Notes under the pieces: generated by a model
The model's database searches: none
What the model was told of the DNA's origin: nothing
What the model saw: the letters and a program-made list of their open reading frames with translations, nothing else
Shown here: positions 1 to 8,934 of the stretch, in pieces
Numbering within the stretch: the first letter of the stretch is position 1
Layout of the letters: each line of letters starts with the position of its first letter
DNA from: an uncultured Pelagibacteraceae bacterium
Lineage (GTDB): Bacteria; Pseudomonadota; Alphaproteobacteria; Pelagibacterales; Pelagibacteraceae
Direction: 5' to 3'
NCBI GenBank assembly: GCA_902573295.1
Contig: CACGJB010000001.1
Coordinates: 1-64,000, forward strand
DNA: 64,000 bases
Translations under genes and position numbers: made by a program

Positions 1-450
1 ATATTTGATAAGAAAAAATTAAATAATGATATTAGCTATTATCTCCACAGACCTACTGCGACTGATAAAACTATGGCCCCAGAAGGAAATGATTGTTTTT
101 ATGTTTTAGTGCCTGTTCCTAACAATCAGTCAAAAATAAATTGGGAAACTGAAGGTGAAAAAATGAAAAATCTTGTAATTGAAAAAATGGAAAAAGACTT
201 AATGCCAGATCTTAGGAATAATATAGTTGAAGATTTTTATCTAACACCTGATTACTTTGAAAAGGAATTAAATACAAAATATGGATCAGGGTTTTCAATT
301 CAACCTAAATTTACACAATCCGCATACTTTAGATTTCATAATAAATCAGAAATATACGATGGTTTGTACTTTGTTGGTGCGGGCACACATCCTGGGGCCG
401 GTGTTCCAGGTGTTCTCTCCTCAGCGAAGGTTTTAGATAAATTATTTTAA
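1..450 (+). CDS. crtI: Phytoene desaturase CrtI, C-terminal part (cut by window start)
   Basis: FAD-dependent desaturase converting phytoene to lycopene, the step before CrtY. Only the last 149 residues are present; the frame is open from base 1, so the gene starts upstream. Visible family marks are the HRPTATDKTMAPEG segment (residues about 16-29 of the visible part), the VLVPVPN strand, and the terminal FAD-binding motif GAGTHPGAGVPGV near the end. The stop TAA shares its last base with the ATG of crtB (TAATG), indicating translational coupling in a crtI-crtB-crtY-blh operon. Identification is firm from motifs and neighbours; the internal ATG at 73 is not the real start. Confidence 0.93.
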   Translation: MFDKKKLNNDISYYLHRPTATDKTMAPEGNDCFYVLVPVPNNQSKINWETEGEKMKNLVIEKMEKDLMPDLRNNIVEDFYLTPDYFEKELNTKYGSGFSIQPKFTQSAYFRFHNKSEIYDGLYFVGAGTHPGAGVPGVLSSAKVLDKLF

Positions 451-1301
451 TGTTAACGAAGAATTATTTAGCTACTTACGCAAAATCTTTCAATTGGGCA
501 GGTTTTTTTTTACCAAAACAAACATATAAAAAATGCTCAGCTCTTTATGATTTTTGTAGGGAAGCAGATAATATTGCTGATGATGAAAACAAGATTGAAA
601 GAAAAAAGGATAATTTTATTAAATTTAGAAATAATTTTCTAAATAAAAATTATGATGATCCAGTTATTAAAAACATGTGGCATCTTATTAATGAATTTAA
701 TATTTCCACTAAAATAGTTGACGATTTATTTGAGGGTATTAACTCTGATATTGAAGAAAATGTTCAACTTAATTCAAAAAAAGAATTATTAGTATATTCT
801 TACAGGGTAGCTGGAACAGTTGGATTGATGATGGCTAAAATATTAACTGTTCATAAAAAACAATCTTTAAAATCAGCTATTGATCTTGGGATTGCAATGC
901 AATTAACAAATATTTCTAGAGATGTAATGGAAGATAAAAGAAATAATAGATTTTATATAAAGGAAAGTTTTGAGGATATTGAAGCTACAATCAAACTTTC
1001 AGAAAAATTTTATGAAAACTCATTTTATTCAATAAAAGAAATACCACTTAGCTTCAGATTTTCTATTTTAGTTGCAAGAAGAGTTTACAGAAAAATAGGA
1101 TATAAAATTTTAAATAAAAAAAACTTAGAAAATTATAAAAATTCAGGGAAAATTTACGTTTCAAATATTGAGAAAATAATTGAAACTTTATTATCGATTT
1201 TTGACTTAATTAAATTGTCACTTATAAGCAAAAACGATGATAATATTGAACATGATCATGATTTAATTTACGAAGAAATAAATTTAAATGAAAGAATTTG
1301 A
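450..1301 (+). CDS. crtB: Phytoene synthase
   Basis: Condenses two geranylgeranyl diphosphates to phytoene. The 283-residue protein has both aspartate-rich substrate motifs of squalene/phytoene synthases: DFCREADNIADDE at residues 34-46 and the NISRDVMED motif near residue 155. It begins on the last base of the crtI stop codon and overlaps crtY by 14 nt, so it is clearly part of the carotenoid operon. The geranylgeranyl diphosphate synthase (CrtE) needed to feed it is not in this window and is presumably upstream of crtI. Confidence 0.95.
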   Translation: MLTKNYLATYAKSFNWAGFFLPKQTYKKCSALYDFCREADNIADDENKIERKKDNFIKFRNNFLNKNYDDPVIKNMWHLINEFNISTKIVDDLFEGINSDIEENVQLNSKKELLVYSYRVAGTVGLMMAKILTVHKKQSLKSAIDLGIAMQLTNISRDVMEDKRNNRFYIKESFEDIEATIKLSEKFYENSFYSIKEIPLSFRFSILVARRVYRKIGYKILNKKNLENYKNSGKIYVSNIEKIIETLLSIFDLIKLSLISKNDDNIEHDHDLIYEEINLNERI

Positions 1302-2352
1302 TTACATAATTATAGGTGGAGGCTGCGCAGGTCTTTCATTAGCATATGAGTTAGAAATTCATGATAAATTAAAAAATAAAACTTTAGCAATCATTGAACC
1401 AAGAGAAGAGTATAAAAGAGATAAGACTTGGTCTTTTTGGAAGGTTTTTTCACATAACTTTGATGACTGCGTTAAAAAAAATTGGATTAATTTCACAATA
1501 AATACACCAAATGAAACAAAACATTTAGATTGCCAGTCTACTCCATACCAGACAATTGATAGTGGTAGATTTTATGAAAAAATACTTTCAAAACTTAAAT
1601 TAAATAAAAATATTCAGTTTTTTAAAAATATTGATGAAGTAGATAAATCGGATTCTATTGTTTTTAATAGTGTGCCTAATTTTGATAACAATCAAGGTAA
1701 GTTATGGCAACATTTTTATGGAGTAGAAATAGAGACTGATAAAGACTTTTTTGATGATGAAATTTTCAATTTAATGGATTTTGCTTGTGATCAGAGAAAC
1801 AGAGTTCATTTTTTTTACACTCTTCCATTTACAAAAAGAAATGCGCTAGTAGAGACAACATGGATATCAGAGCTAAATAATGAAAATCTTGAGGATTATG
1901 AAGATCAAATTGATAATTACTTGGGCAATGATCTTAACATAAGAAGTTGCAAAATTAATTTTAGAGAAAAAGGTGCCATCCCACTTTTTAGACAAAAAAA
2001 GGCGGGCAATTCAAAAGAAATATTTATTGGTTCTGCGGGGGGTATGACAAGATTAAGTACTGGGTACACTTTCTTAAATATTCAAGAACAAAGTAGATAT
2101 ATTAGAGAAAACATCGAAAATATTAGAAAAGTAAAACCATATAAAATCCGTAAAAAGTATGATTTTTTAGACAAAATTCTTTTAAGAGTTTTGAAAAATA
2201 ATTCCTCAGAAATGGGAAATATATTTCTGAAAGTATTTAATACCGAACCGAAAACTGCAATAAAGTTTTTATCAAATAAAAGTGGTCTTTCTGAAGACTT
2301 AAAAGTTATACTTAAAATGCCTAAATGGAAATTTGTAAAAGAAATAATTTAA
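1288..2352 (+). CDS. crtY: Lycopene beta-cyclase (CrtY type)
   Basis: Cyclises both ends of lycopene to give beta-carotene. The 354-residue flavoprotein starts with a Rossmann dinucleotide-binding motif (IIIGGGCAGLSLA, residues about 7-19), followed by the REEYKRDKTWSFW segment typical of bacterial CrtY cyclases and the GSAGGMTRLSTGYTF segment in the C-terminal half. The ATG lies 14 nt inside crtB. The next gene starts 1 nt after the stop, so the product is most likely handed to the Blh-type dioxygenase. Length fits the bacterial CrtY family. Confidence 0.92.
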   Translation: MKEFDYIIIGGGCAGLSLAYELEIHDKLKNKTLAIIEPREEYKRDKTWSFWKVFSHNFDDCVKKNWINFTINTPNETKHLDCQSTPYQTIDSGRFYEKILSKLKLNKNIQFFKNIDEVDKSDSIVFNSVPNFDNNQGKLWQHFYGVEIETDKDFFDDEIFNLMDFACDQRNRVHFFYTLPFTKRNALVETTWISELNNENLEDYEDQIDNYLGNDLNIRSCKINFREKGAIPLFRQKKAGNSKEIFIGSAGGMTRLSTGYTFLNIQEQSRYIRENIENIRKVKPYKIRKKYDFLDKILLRVLKNNSSEMGNIFLKVFNTEPKTAIKFLSNKSGLSEDLKVILKMPKWKFVKEII

Positions 2353-2353
2353 T

Positions 2354-3283
2354 ATGAACAACAAGATTAAAAAAATAAATTTAAATCATTCATTTATTTT
2401 TTTCTTTGTTGTAAATATTTTTTGTATTTTGCTATTTAAGTTTAATAATTTAAATATTTCATCGATTTTATGTTTACTTTTAATTTTAATTGTGGGCGTG
2501 TCTCATGGTTCGTTAGATCATATTAAAGGAAAAAAACTACTAAGATTATTCAATATAAAATCAACTTATATTTTCTATACTATATATATTTTAATTTCAG
2601 CAACAGTCATAGTAACTTGGATAATATTACCATCTATGACTTTAATTCTTTTTTTGATAATAGCCTCATACCACTTTGGTAAAGAAGATACACAATTTTT
2701 GATTAATGTTAGTTCATATTTCACTCAAATACTTTATTTTTTTAAAGGATTATTAATTATACTTGCTCCTTTGTATTTTCATTTTCAGGAATCAATAGCG
2801 ATTTTTAAATTATTATTAATCGATAATGAGGTATTTTATTCAAGTTTAAATTTTATTGAGTCAAATAATGTAATTCAAATAGGAATAATCTGCAGCACGC
2901 TTTCTAGTATTTTTCTTTTCTTAATGAATTTTGAAATTAAAAAATTTGTAGTTTTTTTAGATTATTTTTCAATTTTAATATTAAATTACTATTTATCTCC
3001 ACTAATGGCTTTTACTGTTTATTTCTGTTTTTTACACTCAATTAGACACTCAATTTCACTAGCTATTGATCTTGATCCGAATAGTTTAATTAATGGATTT
3101 AGATTGTTTATTAAAAAAGCTTTACCTTTAACAATTTTGACAGCTGTATTTTCTTTTATTGCACTATATCTTCTTAGTTATTCTAACAATTTAGATAGTG
3201 CAATTTTAAAAATAATATTTATAGGTTTGGCGTCTTTAACCTTTCCACATATATTGCTGGAATATTTTTTAGAAAAAAAATGA
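2354..3283 (+). CDS. blh: Brp/Blh-family beta-carotene 15,15'-dioxygenase
   Basis: Predicted to cleave beta-carotene into two retinals, the chromophore of proteorhodopsin. The 309-residue protein is strongly hydrophobic with about eight membrane segments and carries the histidine motifs of the Brp/Blh family: HGSLDH at about residues 51-56, SYHFGKED near 105, and HSIRHS near 225, which are the expected iron ligands. Its position directly after crtY reproduces the known marine crtIBY-blh cassette. A rhodopsin gene itself is not present here; retinal use by proteorhodopsin is inference from known SAR11 biology. The stop overlaps ispH by 4 nt (ATGA). Confidence 0.9.
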   Translation: MNNKIKKINLNHSFIFFFVVNIFCILLFKFNNLNISSILCLLLILIVGVSHGSLDHIKGKKLLRLFNIKSTYIFYTIYILISATVIVTWIILPSMTLILFLIIASYHFGKEDTQFLINVSSYFTQILYFFKGLLIILAPLYFHFQESIAIFKLLLIDNEVFYSSLNFIESNNVIQIGIICSTLSSIFLFLMNFEIKKFVVFLDYFSILILNYYLSPLMAFTVYFCFLHSIRHSISLAIDLDPNSLINGFRLFIKKALPLTILTAVFSFIALYLLSYSNNLDSAILKIIFIGLASLTFPHILLEYFLEKK

Positions 3284-4224
3284 AAAATAAAGAATTGAAA
3301 ATATTATTGTCTGCGCCTCGTGGATTTTGTGCTGGGGTAGAAAGAGCGATTGAAATAGTAGAAAAATCTATACAAAAATTTGGAGCTCCAGTTTATGTAC
3401 GGCATGAAATAGTACATAACAAGTATGTCGTAGATGATTTAAAAAATAAAGGGGCAATATTTGTTGAAGAGTTGGAGGAGATAAAGGATAAATCAAGACC
3501 AGTAATTTTTTCAGCGCATGGTGTTCCAAAAAAAATACCTGAAGATGCACAAAATTATAAAATGACATATGTTGATGCTACATGTCCACTTGTTTCTAAA
3601 GTTCATAGAGAAGCAGAAAATCTTAATAAAGCTGGTTACCATATAATTTTAATTGGTCATGAAAATCATCCTGAAGTAATTGGAACTATGGGTCAATTAA
3701 ATGAAGGCTCTATAGATCTAATCCAAAATGAGAAAGATGCTTTAAAATACCAAAATAAACTGGACAAAAAATTAGCATATATTACTCAGACTACTTTGTC
3801 AGTTGAAGACACAAAAGAGATAATCAAAATTTTAAAAACTAATTTTCCTAATATAAGAGAACCAATGAAAGAAGATATTTGTTATGCGACTACTAACCGT
3901 CAAATGGCAGTAAAAAGTATTGCAAAGAATTGTGATATGTTTTTTGTTATTGGAAGCAGAAACTCTTCAAATTCTGTAAGGCTAGTTGAAGTGGCAAAAA
4001 AATCGGGCTGTGAAAATTCGCAACTTATTCACTCTGAAAGCACAATACCATATGATCAAATAGAAAATTGCGATACCATAGGTATATCATCAGGAGCATC
4101 TGCCCCAGAAATATTAGTTGAAAATTTTATTAATGATTTAAAAAATAAATTTTCTATAAGTATCGATGAAGTTGAAATAATTAAAGAAGATGTGATATTT
4201 AAAGTTCCTAAAAAATTAAATTAA
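3280..4224 (+). CDS. ispH: 4-hydroxy-3-methylbut-2-enyl diphosphate reductase
   Basis: Last enzyme of the MEP isoprenoid pathway, making IPP and DMAPP with a [4Fe-4S] cluster. The 314-residue protein has the three cluster cysteines in their usual settings: GFCAGV (Cys17), DATCPLV (Cys102) and DICYATTNRQ (near residue 200). The HEIVHNKYVV, SAHGVP and IGHENHPEV signatures are also present. Its ATG overlaps the blh stop (ATGA), so precursor supply is probably co-translated with the carotenoid/retinal genes. Standard length, no anomalies seen. Confidence 0.96.
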   Translation: MKNKELKILLSAPRGFCAGVERAIEIVEKSIQKFGAPVYVRHEIVHNKYVVDDLKNKGAIFVEELEEIKDKSRPVIFSAHGVPKKIPEDAQNYKMTYVDATCPLVSKVHREAENLNKAGYHIILIGHENHPEVIGTMGQLNEGSIDLIQNEKDALKYQNKLDKKLAYITQTTLSVEDTKEIIKILKTNFPNIREPMKEDICYATTNRQMAVKSIAKNCDMFFVIGSRNSSNSVRLVEVAKKSGCENSQLIHSESTIPYDQIENCDTIGISSGASAPEILVENFINDLKNKFSISIDEVEIIKEDVIFKVPKKLN

Positions 4225-4226
4225 AA

Positions 4227-5192
4227 ATGGCTGTTTATACAAAAATAAATCAAAAAGAAATTAAAATTATTAATAAAAATTTTAATATTGATAAAATAAT
4301 AAGTTTTAAAGGTATCAAGCAAGGAATTGAAAACACAAACTATCTTATTAAATCAAAAAAGAAAAAATTTATTTTAACTATTTTTGAAAAAAGAGTTTTA
4401 CAAAAAGAAATACCTTTTTTCATGAAATTAATGGATAATTTAAATAGTTCAAAAATAAATTGTCCTAAGCCACTAAAAACTAGAAATAATAAATATCTTA
4501 TTAAATTAAAAAATAAAACTGCATGTATTGTGTCATTCTTAGAGGGTAAAGATAAAAAAATACTAAATATAAATGATTGTTATGCAATTGGTAAAACAAT
4601 TGCTCAAATGCATATGGTAACAAATAAAATGAAGATTAATAGAAAAAATTCGATGGGTATTAGGAATTTAGAACCTTTGTTGGAAAGCATTAAATTTAAG
4701 TCAAAAAAGTTTTCAAATTTAAAAATATTTTTAAAAAACAACCTAAAAGATATTACTAAAAATTGGCCCAAACAATTACCCAAAGGTATTATCCATGGTG
4801 ACTTATTTATAGATAATATTTTCTTTAAAAGAAATAAACTTTCAGGAATTATTGATTTCTACTTTGCTGCTAATGATTATTTTATGTATGAAATTGCTAT
4901 ATGTATTAATGCTTTATGTTTTGACTATAAAAAGAGAAAATTCCAAATAAATAACAAAAAAATTAAAAATTTAATCAAAGGATATGAAAGTATTAAAAAA
5001 ATTTCAACGAAAGAAAAAAAATCTATAAATATTTTATGTAGAGGGGCAGCATTAAGATATTTGTTAACAAGATTGTATGACTACTCAAATACACCAAAGA
5101 CAGCATTGATTAAAATTAAAGATCCTAATGAATATTATCAAAAATTACTTTCTCACAATAATTTAAGTTCATTTAAAAATTATTTAAATTAA
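4227..5192 (+). CDS. thrB: Homoserine kinase (ThrB type II, APH fold)
   Basis: Phosphorylates homoserine for threonine synthesis. The 321-residue protein belongs to the aminoglycoside-phosphotransferase-like homoserine kinases. It has an N-terminal GIKQGIENTNYLI segment (about residues 29-41), the catalytic loop IIHGDLFIDNIFF (around 188-200) and the metal-binding IIDFYFA segment that follows. It is lysine/isoleucine rich like its neighbours. It lies 2 nt after ispH and its stop overlaps the rnhA start by 1 nt. Threonine synthase lies 0.9 kb away in the opposite orientation (6094-7473), which supports the assignment over a generic phosphotransferase. Confidence 0.9.
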   Translation: MAVYTKINQKEIKIINKNFNIDKIISFKGIKQGIENTNYLIKSKKKKFILTIFEKRVLQKEIPFFMKLMDNLNSSKINCPKPLKTRNNKYLIKLKNKTACIVSFLEGKDKKILNINDCYAIGKTIAQMHMVTNKMKINRKNSMGIRNLEPLLESIKFKSKKFSNLKIFLKNNLKDITKNWPKQLPKGIIHGDLFIDNIFFKRNKLSGIIDFYFAANDYFMYEIAICINALCFDYKKRKFQINNKKIKNLIKGYESIKKISTKEKKSINILCRGAALRYLLTRLYDYSNTPKTALIKIKDPNEYYQKLLSHNNLSSFKNYLN

Positions 5193-5617
5193 TGATTACA
5201 ATTTATACAGATGGATCTTGTTTAACAAATCCAGGTAATGGTGGATGGGCTGCAATCATAAAAGATGAAAAAGAAATAAGAAAAATTAGTGGTAGTGAAA
5301 AAAACACTACGAATAATAGAATGGAGCTACTGGCTCCGATTAATGCACTGAAGAATATGAAGCCTGGTGTTGAAATAAAAATATATACTGACTCTCAATA
5401 TGTTAAAAATGGAATTACTGAATGGATTAATACTTGGTTAACTAATAATTGGAAAACATCTAAAAAAGAAGACGTTAAAAATAAAGATTTGTGGATTGAA
5501 TTATACAATTTAAATAAATCACTTAATGTTCAATGGAATTGGGTAAAGGCTCATGATGGAAATCCTATGAATGAAGAAGTGGACTTATTAGCTAAAAAAG
5601 CTGCAAATTTAGACTAA
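5192..5617 (+). CDS. rnhA: Ribonuclease HI
   Basis: Cuts the RNA strand of RNA-DNA hybrids, for example at replication primers and R-loops. The 141-residue protein shows the complete acidic active site: Asp7 in IYTDGSC, Glu in RMELLAP, Asp in IYTDSQYV, and Asp in EEVDLLAKKAA, plus the handle-region WVKAHDGNPMNE segment. The start codon overlaps the thrB stop. The 3' end overlaps the convergent peroxiredoxin gene by 9 nt, so there is no room for a terminator between them. Confidence 0.95.
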   Translation: MITIYTDGSCLTNPGNGGWAAIIKDEKEIRKISGSEKNTTNNRMELLAPINALKNMKPGVEIKIYTDSQYVKNGITEWINTWLTNNWKTSKKEDVKNKDLWIELYNLNKSLNVQWNWVKAHDGNPMNEEVDLLAKKAANLD

Positions 5618-6094
5618 ATTTAAAAAATTTTCTGCCGCCGAAATTTCGCAAGATCCAGTATCTTTTTCCTCTTGTAACTTAATAACCCTCATATCCTCAA
5701 CATACATGGTGTATCTATTTGATCTTATACCTAATCCTCTTCCACTTTTATCAACATCAGCACCAATATCTTTAGTAAAGTTTAAAAAAGGGTCTCCCAT
5801 CATAACAATTTTATCACCTACGTTATTTTCTTTTCCCCAAGCATTCATAACAAAAGGATCATTTACAGAAATGCAAATAATTTGATCAATACCTTTTTCT
5901 TTGTATTTATCATGCAACTTAACATACCCGGGTAAATGTTTAGCAGAACATACCGAGGTATAAGCGCCTGGTAACCCAAATAAAACTACTTTTTTGTCTT
6001 TGAAAAAATCTTCAATTTTTTTTTTAGTAGGCTCACCATTTTCTAAAACAAATACTTCTGAATTTGGCAGTAAATCGTTTTCGTTTATTTTCAT
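5609..6094 (-). CDS. Peroxiredoxin, Prx5/AhpC-TSA type
   Basis: Thiol peroxidase of the Prx5 subfamily, expected to reduce H2O2 and alkyl hydroperoxides. The 161-residue protein has the peroxidatic cysteine (Cys49) in PGAYTSVCSAKHLPGY, the conserved MNAWGKE segment and the C-terminal RYTMYVEDMRV strand. A second cysteine near the end (DTGSCEIS) could be the resolving residue. It is the last gene of the minus-strand cox/thrC run: its start codon overlaps the thrC stop by 1 nt. Electron donor (thioredoxin or glutaredoxin) cannot be read from the sequence. Confidence 0.92.
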   Translation of the reverse strand: MKINENDLLPNSEVFVLENGEPTKKKIEDFFKDKKVVLFGLPGAYTSVCSAKHLPGYVKLHDKYKEKGIDQIICISVNDPFVMNAWGKENNVGDKIVMMGDPFLNFTKDIGADVDKSGRGLGIRSNRYTMYVEDMRVIKLQEEKDTGSCEISAAENFLNLV

Positions 6095-7473
6095 TATACC
6101 CTGTCTTTAATATGTTGTTTTACTTTTTCAATATCATTTTCAATAATATCATAATTTTCCTTTTGATCTAAAATAAAAATTAATTCATTTGGCAACTTTG
6201 CTTTTACATTAATTGCACTTTGAATTGCGCCTGGGAACTTGCAGGGGTGCGCAGTTGCTAGTACGATATTATTTCCTTTTAAATTATGTTTATCAAACGC
6301 TCCATATCCAATAGCAGTGTGTGGGTCTAAGACTACGGAAAATTTTTCATATACATTTTTAATTACCTCTAAAGTCTCATCCTCACTCATTCTAGCTGAT
6401 AAAAAATTTTCGCTAATTTTCTTTAATTTATCCTTATTTATTAAATACTTTCCTTTGTCTTTGATATTTTTCATATCTAATGAAGTCTGTTGATCGTCTC
6501 CATTGTTAAGATCAAATATAAGTCTCTCAAAATTACTTGCTATTTGAATATCCATACTTGGAGAGATAGTTTCTGAAACCTTTTCTGCTTCATAACCACC
6601 TTTTGATATTGCTCTATGTAAAATATCATTTTGATTAGTTGCAACAATCAATTTATCTATAGGTAGGCCCATTTTTTTGGCTAAATATCCTGCATACACA
6701 TCTCCAAAATTTCCTGTTGGTACTGAAAAATTTGTTGGTTCACTTACATCTTCAACTGATGAATAACTGTAAAAATAATAAACACTTTGAGCAATAATCC
6801 TCGCCCAATTAATAGAGTTTACACCTGACATTTTAATGTCATTTGAAAATTTTTTATCTGCAAACATGGATTTAACTAAGTTTTGACAATCATCAAAATT
6901 TCCCTTTATAGCTATGTTAAAAACGTTTTCTTCTTTAACTGTTGTCATTAATTTTCTTTGAACTGGTGAAACACGATTATCTGGATGAAGTACAAAAATA
7001 TTAACATTTTTTTTACCTTTAATTGCATCAATTGCTGCGGCACCAGTATCTCCAGATGTAGCAACAACAATATTAATCTTTTGATTTTCATTATTTAGGT
7101 AATACTCGTAAAAGTTACCTAAAAGTTGCATGGCAACATCTTTAAAAGCTAAAGTTGGTCCATGAAACAGCTCTAATACAGTTCTATCTTCAAGCTTTAT
7201 GGAATCTACAACATTATCTCGTCTAAATGCAGAGTAAGAATTATCAATAATTTTACTTAATTCAGCTTGTGACATGAAATCACCAATAAATGGATAAACG
7301 ATTTTTTTAGCCAACTCTGAGTAACTTAGTTTTTTAAAATCTTTAATTTCATTTTCAGTATATTTCATCAAGGTTTCTGGAATAAATAAGCCTCCATCAT
7401 CAGCAAGACCTTTGATAAAAACGTCTTTAAATTCGAAGGTTTTTGATGTGTCTCTTGTGCTTACGTATTTCAT
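6094..7473 (-). CDS. thrC: Threonine synthase
   Basis: PLP enzyme converting O-phosphohomoserine to threonine. The 459-residue protein has the PLP lysine (Lys111) in HGPTLAFKDVAMQ, the phosphate-binding TSGDTGAAAI loop and the TGNFGDVYAGY segment of the long bacterial/fungal ThrC class. It starts directly behind the surf1 gene and continues into the peroxiredoxin gene. A threonine gene at the end of a cytochrome oxidase operon is a recurring alphaproteobacterial arrangement (coxC-surf1-thrC). With thrB on the other strand nearby, the last two steps of threonine synthesis lie within 3.3 kb. Confidence 0.95.
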   Translation of the reverse strand: MKYVSTRDTSKTFEFKDVFIKGLADDGGLFIPETLMKYTENEIKDFKKLSYSELAKKIVYPFIGDFMSQAELSKIIDNSYSAFRRDNVVDSIKLEDRTVLELFHGPTLAFKDVAMQLLGNFYEYYLNNENQKINIVVATSGDTGAAAIDAIKGKKNVNIFVLHPDNRVSPVQRKLMTTVKEENVFNIAIKGNFDDCQNLVKSMFADKKFSNDIKMSGVNSINWARIIAQSVYYFYSYSSVEDVSEPTNFSVPTGNFGDVYAGYLAKKMGLPIDKLIVATNQNDILHRAISKGGYEAEKVSETISPSMDIQIASNFERLIFDLNNGDDQQTSLDMKNIKDKGKYLINKDKLKKISENFLSARMSEDETLEVIKNVYEKFSVVLDPHTAIGYGAFDKHNLKGNNIVLATAHPCKFPGAIQSAINVKAKLPNELIFILDQKENYDIIENDIEKVKQHIKDRV

Positions 7474-8127
7474 TTAATAATTTTTTTTCCTAAAATATAA
7501 ATATATTAAAAGAATTGAAATCGCCATAGAAAACCAAGTAATCGCATACTTCTTGTGATTATTTGAAATTTTAGCAGTGATCACTTTTGGTTTTGGGATT
7601 TTATAATCCCCATTTAAATAAATGACATACTCTGAAAAATTTCTTCCAGTAAATTTGAAAATATCTTCTCTATTCAAAGTAAACCAATAATTTTTTTCAA
7701 CATCGTTTTCTGGCTTGAATGTACTTGCTTTACTTTGCAGCATAAGAGTGCCAACTATTTGATTTTGATCAACTAAATTTATTTCAGGTAAATATTTTTT
7801 TTCAAAAGATATCCATCCCCTATTCAATAAGTAATTGACGTCACCAATTTTAATTGGATTAATTACTTCAAATCCAGGTGTGCCTGTATCATTTAAATTA
7901 TATAAGTACATTTGTTTATCAAAATCAATATCTCCACTTGTCTTTATTCTTAGATAATTTTTTTTTTCAATATTAGATAATTCTACAGGATCGTTTTTTA
8001 AAGAATTTTCAATTTGCTCAATTAAATCTAATTTCCAATTTAATCTATAGATCTGCCAAAACCCAAGGGAAAGCAGAGTTAAAATAATAAAATAAACAAA
8101 AACTGAAAATAGTAATTTATTCTTCAA
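7474..8127 (-). CDS. SURF1 family cytochrome oxidase assembly protein
   Basis: Assembly factor for aa3-type oxidase, thought to help insert heme a into subunit I. The 217-residue protein has the expected architecture: one membrane helix at about residues 6-24, a periplasmic domain with the LGFWQIYRLNWK start signature and the YLLNRGWIS motif, and a second helix at about 193-212 (YAITWFSMAISILLIYLYF). It lies 9 nt downstream of coxC and abuts thrC, consistent with one operon. No anomalies. Confidence 0.9.
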   Translation of the reverse strand: MKNKLLFSVFVYFIILTLLSLGFWQIYRLNWKLDLIEQIENSLKNDPVELSNIEKKNYLRIKTSGDIDFDKQMYLYNLNDTGTPGFEVINPIKIGDVNYLLNRGWISFEKKYLPEINLVDQNQIVGTLMLQSKASTFKPENDVEKNYWFTLNREDIFKFTGRNFSEYVIYLNGDYKIPKPKVITAKISNNHKKYAITWFSMAISILLIYLYFRKKNY

Positions 8128-8136
8128 GGATAAATA

Positions 8137-8925
8137 TTAACTTCCCCAAATATAAATTGCAGCAAATAAGAATAGCCACACGACGTCAACGAAATGCCAG
8201 TACCAAGCAGCAGCTTCAAATCCAAAATGATGATCTTTAGTAAAATGACCAAGTCTTCCTCTCCACAAACATACAGCCAAAAATATTGTTCCAACAATCA
8301 CATGGAAGCCGTGGAAGCCAGTTGCCATATAAAATACAGCTCCATAAATATGGCCTGAGTAAGTAAAAGTAGCGTGATGATATTCGTATGCTTGCAATAA
8401 TGTAAAAAAGAAACCAAGAATAACAGTTAGTGTTAAACCTTGTATAAACCCTTTTCTATCATCTTCTAATAAAGCGTGATGAGCCCAAGTAACAGTTGTT
8501 CCTGATAATAGTAAAACTAATGTGTTTATTAAAGGAATATCCCAAGGATCAAATGTTTCAATATCTTTTGGTGGCCATACATTTCCAACAAATTCATTTG
8601 GAAACAAGCTTATATCAAAGTAAGCCCAGAACCATGCAACAAAAAACATTACCTCTGAAGCAATAAATAAAGTCATTCCATATCTATGATGAATTTGAAC
8701 AACAGGAGTATGATGACCTTGATGTTCAGCTTCGATTACTACATCTCTAAACCACATATATGCACCATAAATTAATAAAGCTAAGCCAAGATACATTCCC
8801 CACGAAATACCGTTATGCATATAAAAAATCGCACCTATTGCTAAAACTAAGCATGCAAAAGATGTATAGATTGGCCAAGGGCTGGGATCAACTAAGTGGT
8901 AATCGTGTTTTTTTTCTGCTGACAT
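8137..8925 (-). CDS. ctaE: Cytochrome c oxidase subunit III
   Basis: Core integral subunit of the proton-pumping aa3 oxidase. The 262-residue protein has about seven membrane helices. Characteristic segments are SEVMFFVAWFWAYF near residues 91-104, the GTTVTWAHHALLE segment, GFHGFHVIVGTIFL, and the C-terminal HFGFEAAAWYWHFVDVVWLFLF. It stands 9 nt downstream of ctaG in the order coxB-coxA-ctaB-small ORF-ctaG-coxC-surf1 known from other alphaproteobacteria and mitochondrial relatives. Confidence 0.97.
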   Translation of the reverse strand: MSAEKKHDYHLVDPSPWPIYTSFACLVLAIGAIFYMHNGISWGMYLGLALLIYGAYMWFRDVVIEAEHQGHHTPVVQIHHRYGMTLFIASEVMFFVAWFWAYFDISLFPNEFVGNVWPPKDIETFDPWDIPLINTLVLLLSGTTVTWAHHALLEDDRKGFIQGLTLTVILGFFFTLLQAYEYHHATFTYSGHIYGAVFYMATGFHGFHVIVGTIFLAVCLWRGRLGHFTKDHHFGFEAAAWYWHFVDVVWLFLFAAIYIWGS

Positions 8926-8934
8926 TTTTCGTGA

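Noticed and set aside
5609-5617. Overlapping 3' ends (for example rnhA/Prx, QOR/DUF2721) as a regulatory antisense signal
   Set aside because: Overlaps of 4-9 nt are normal in this compact genome.
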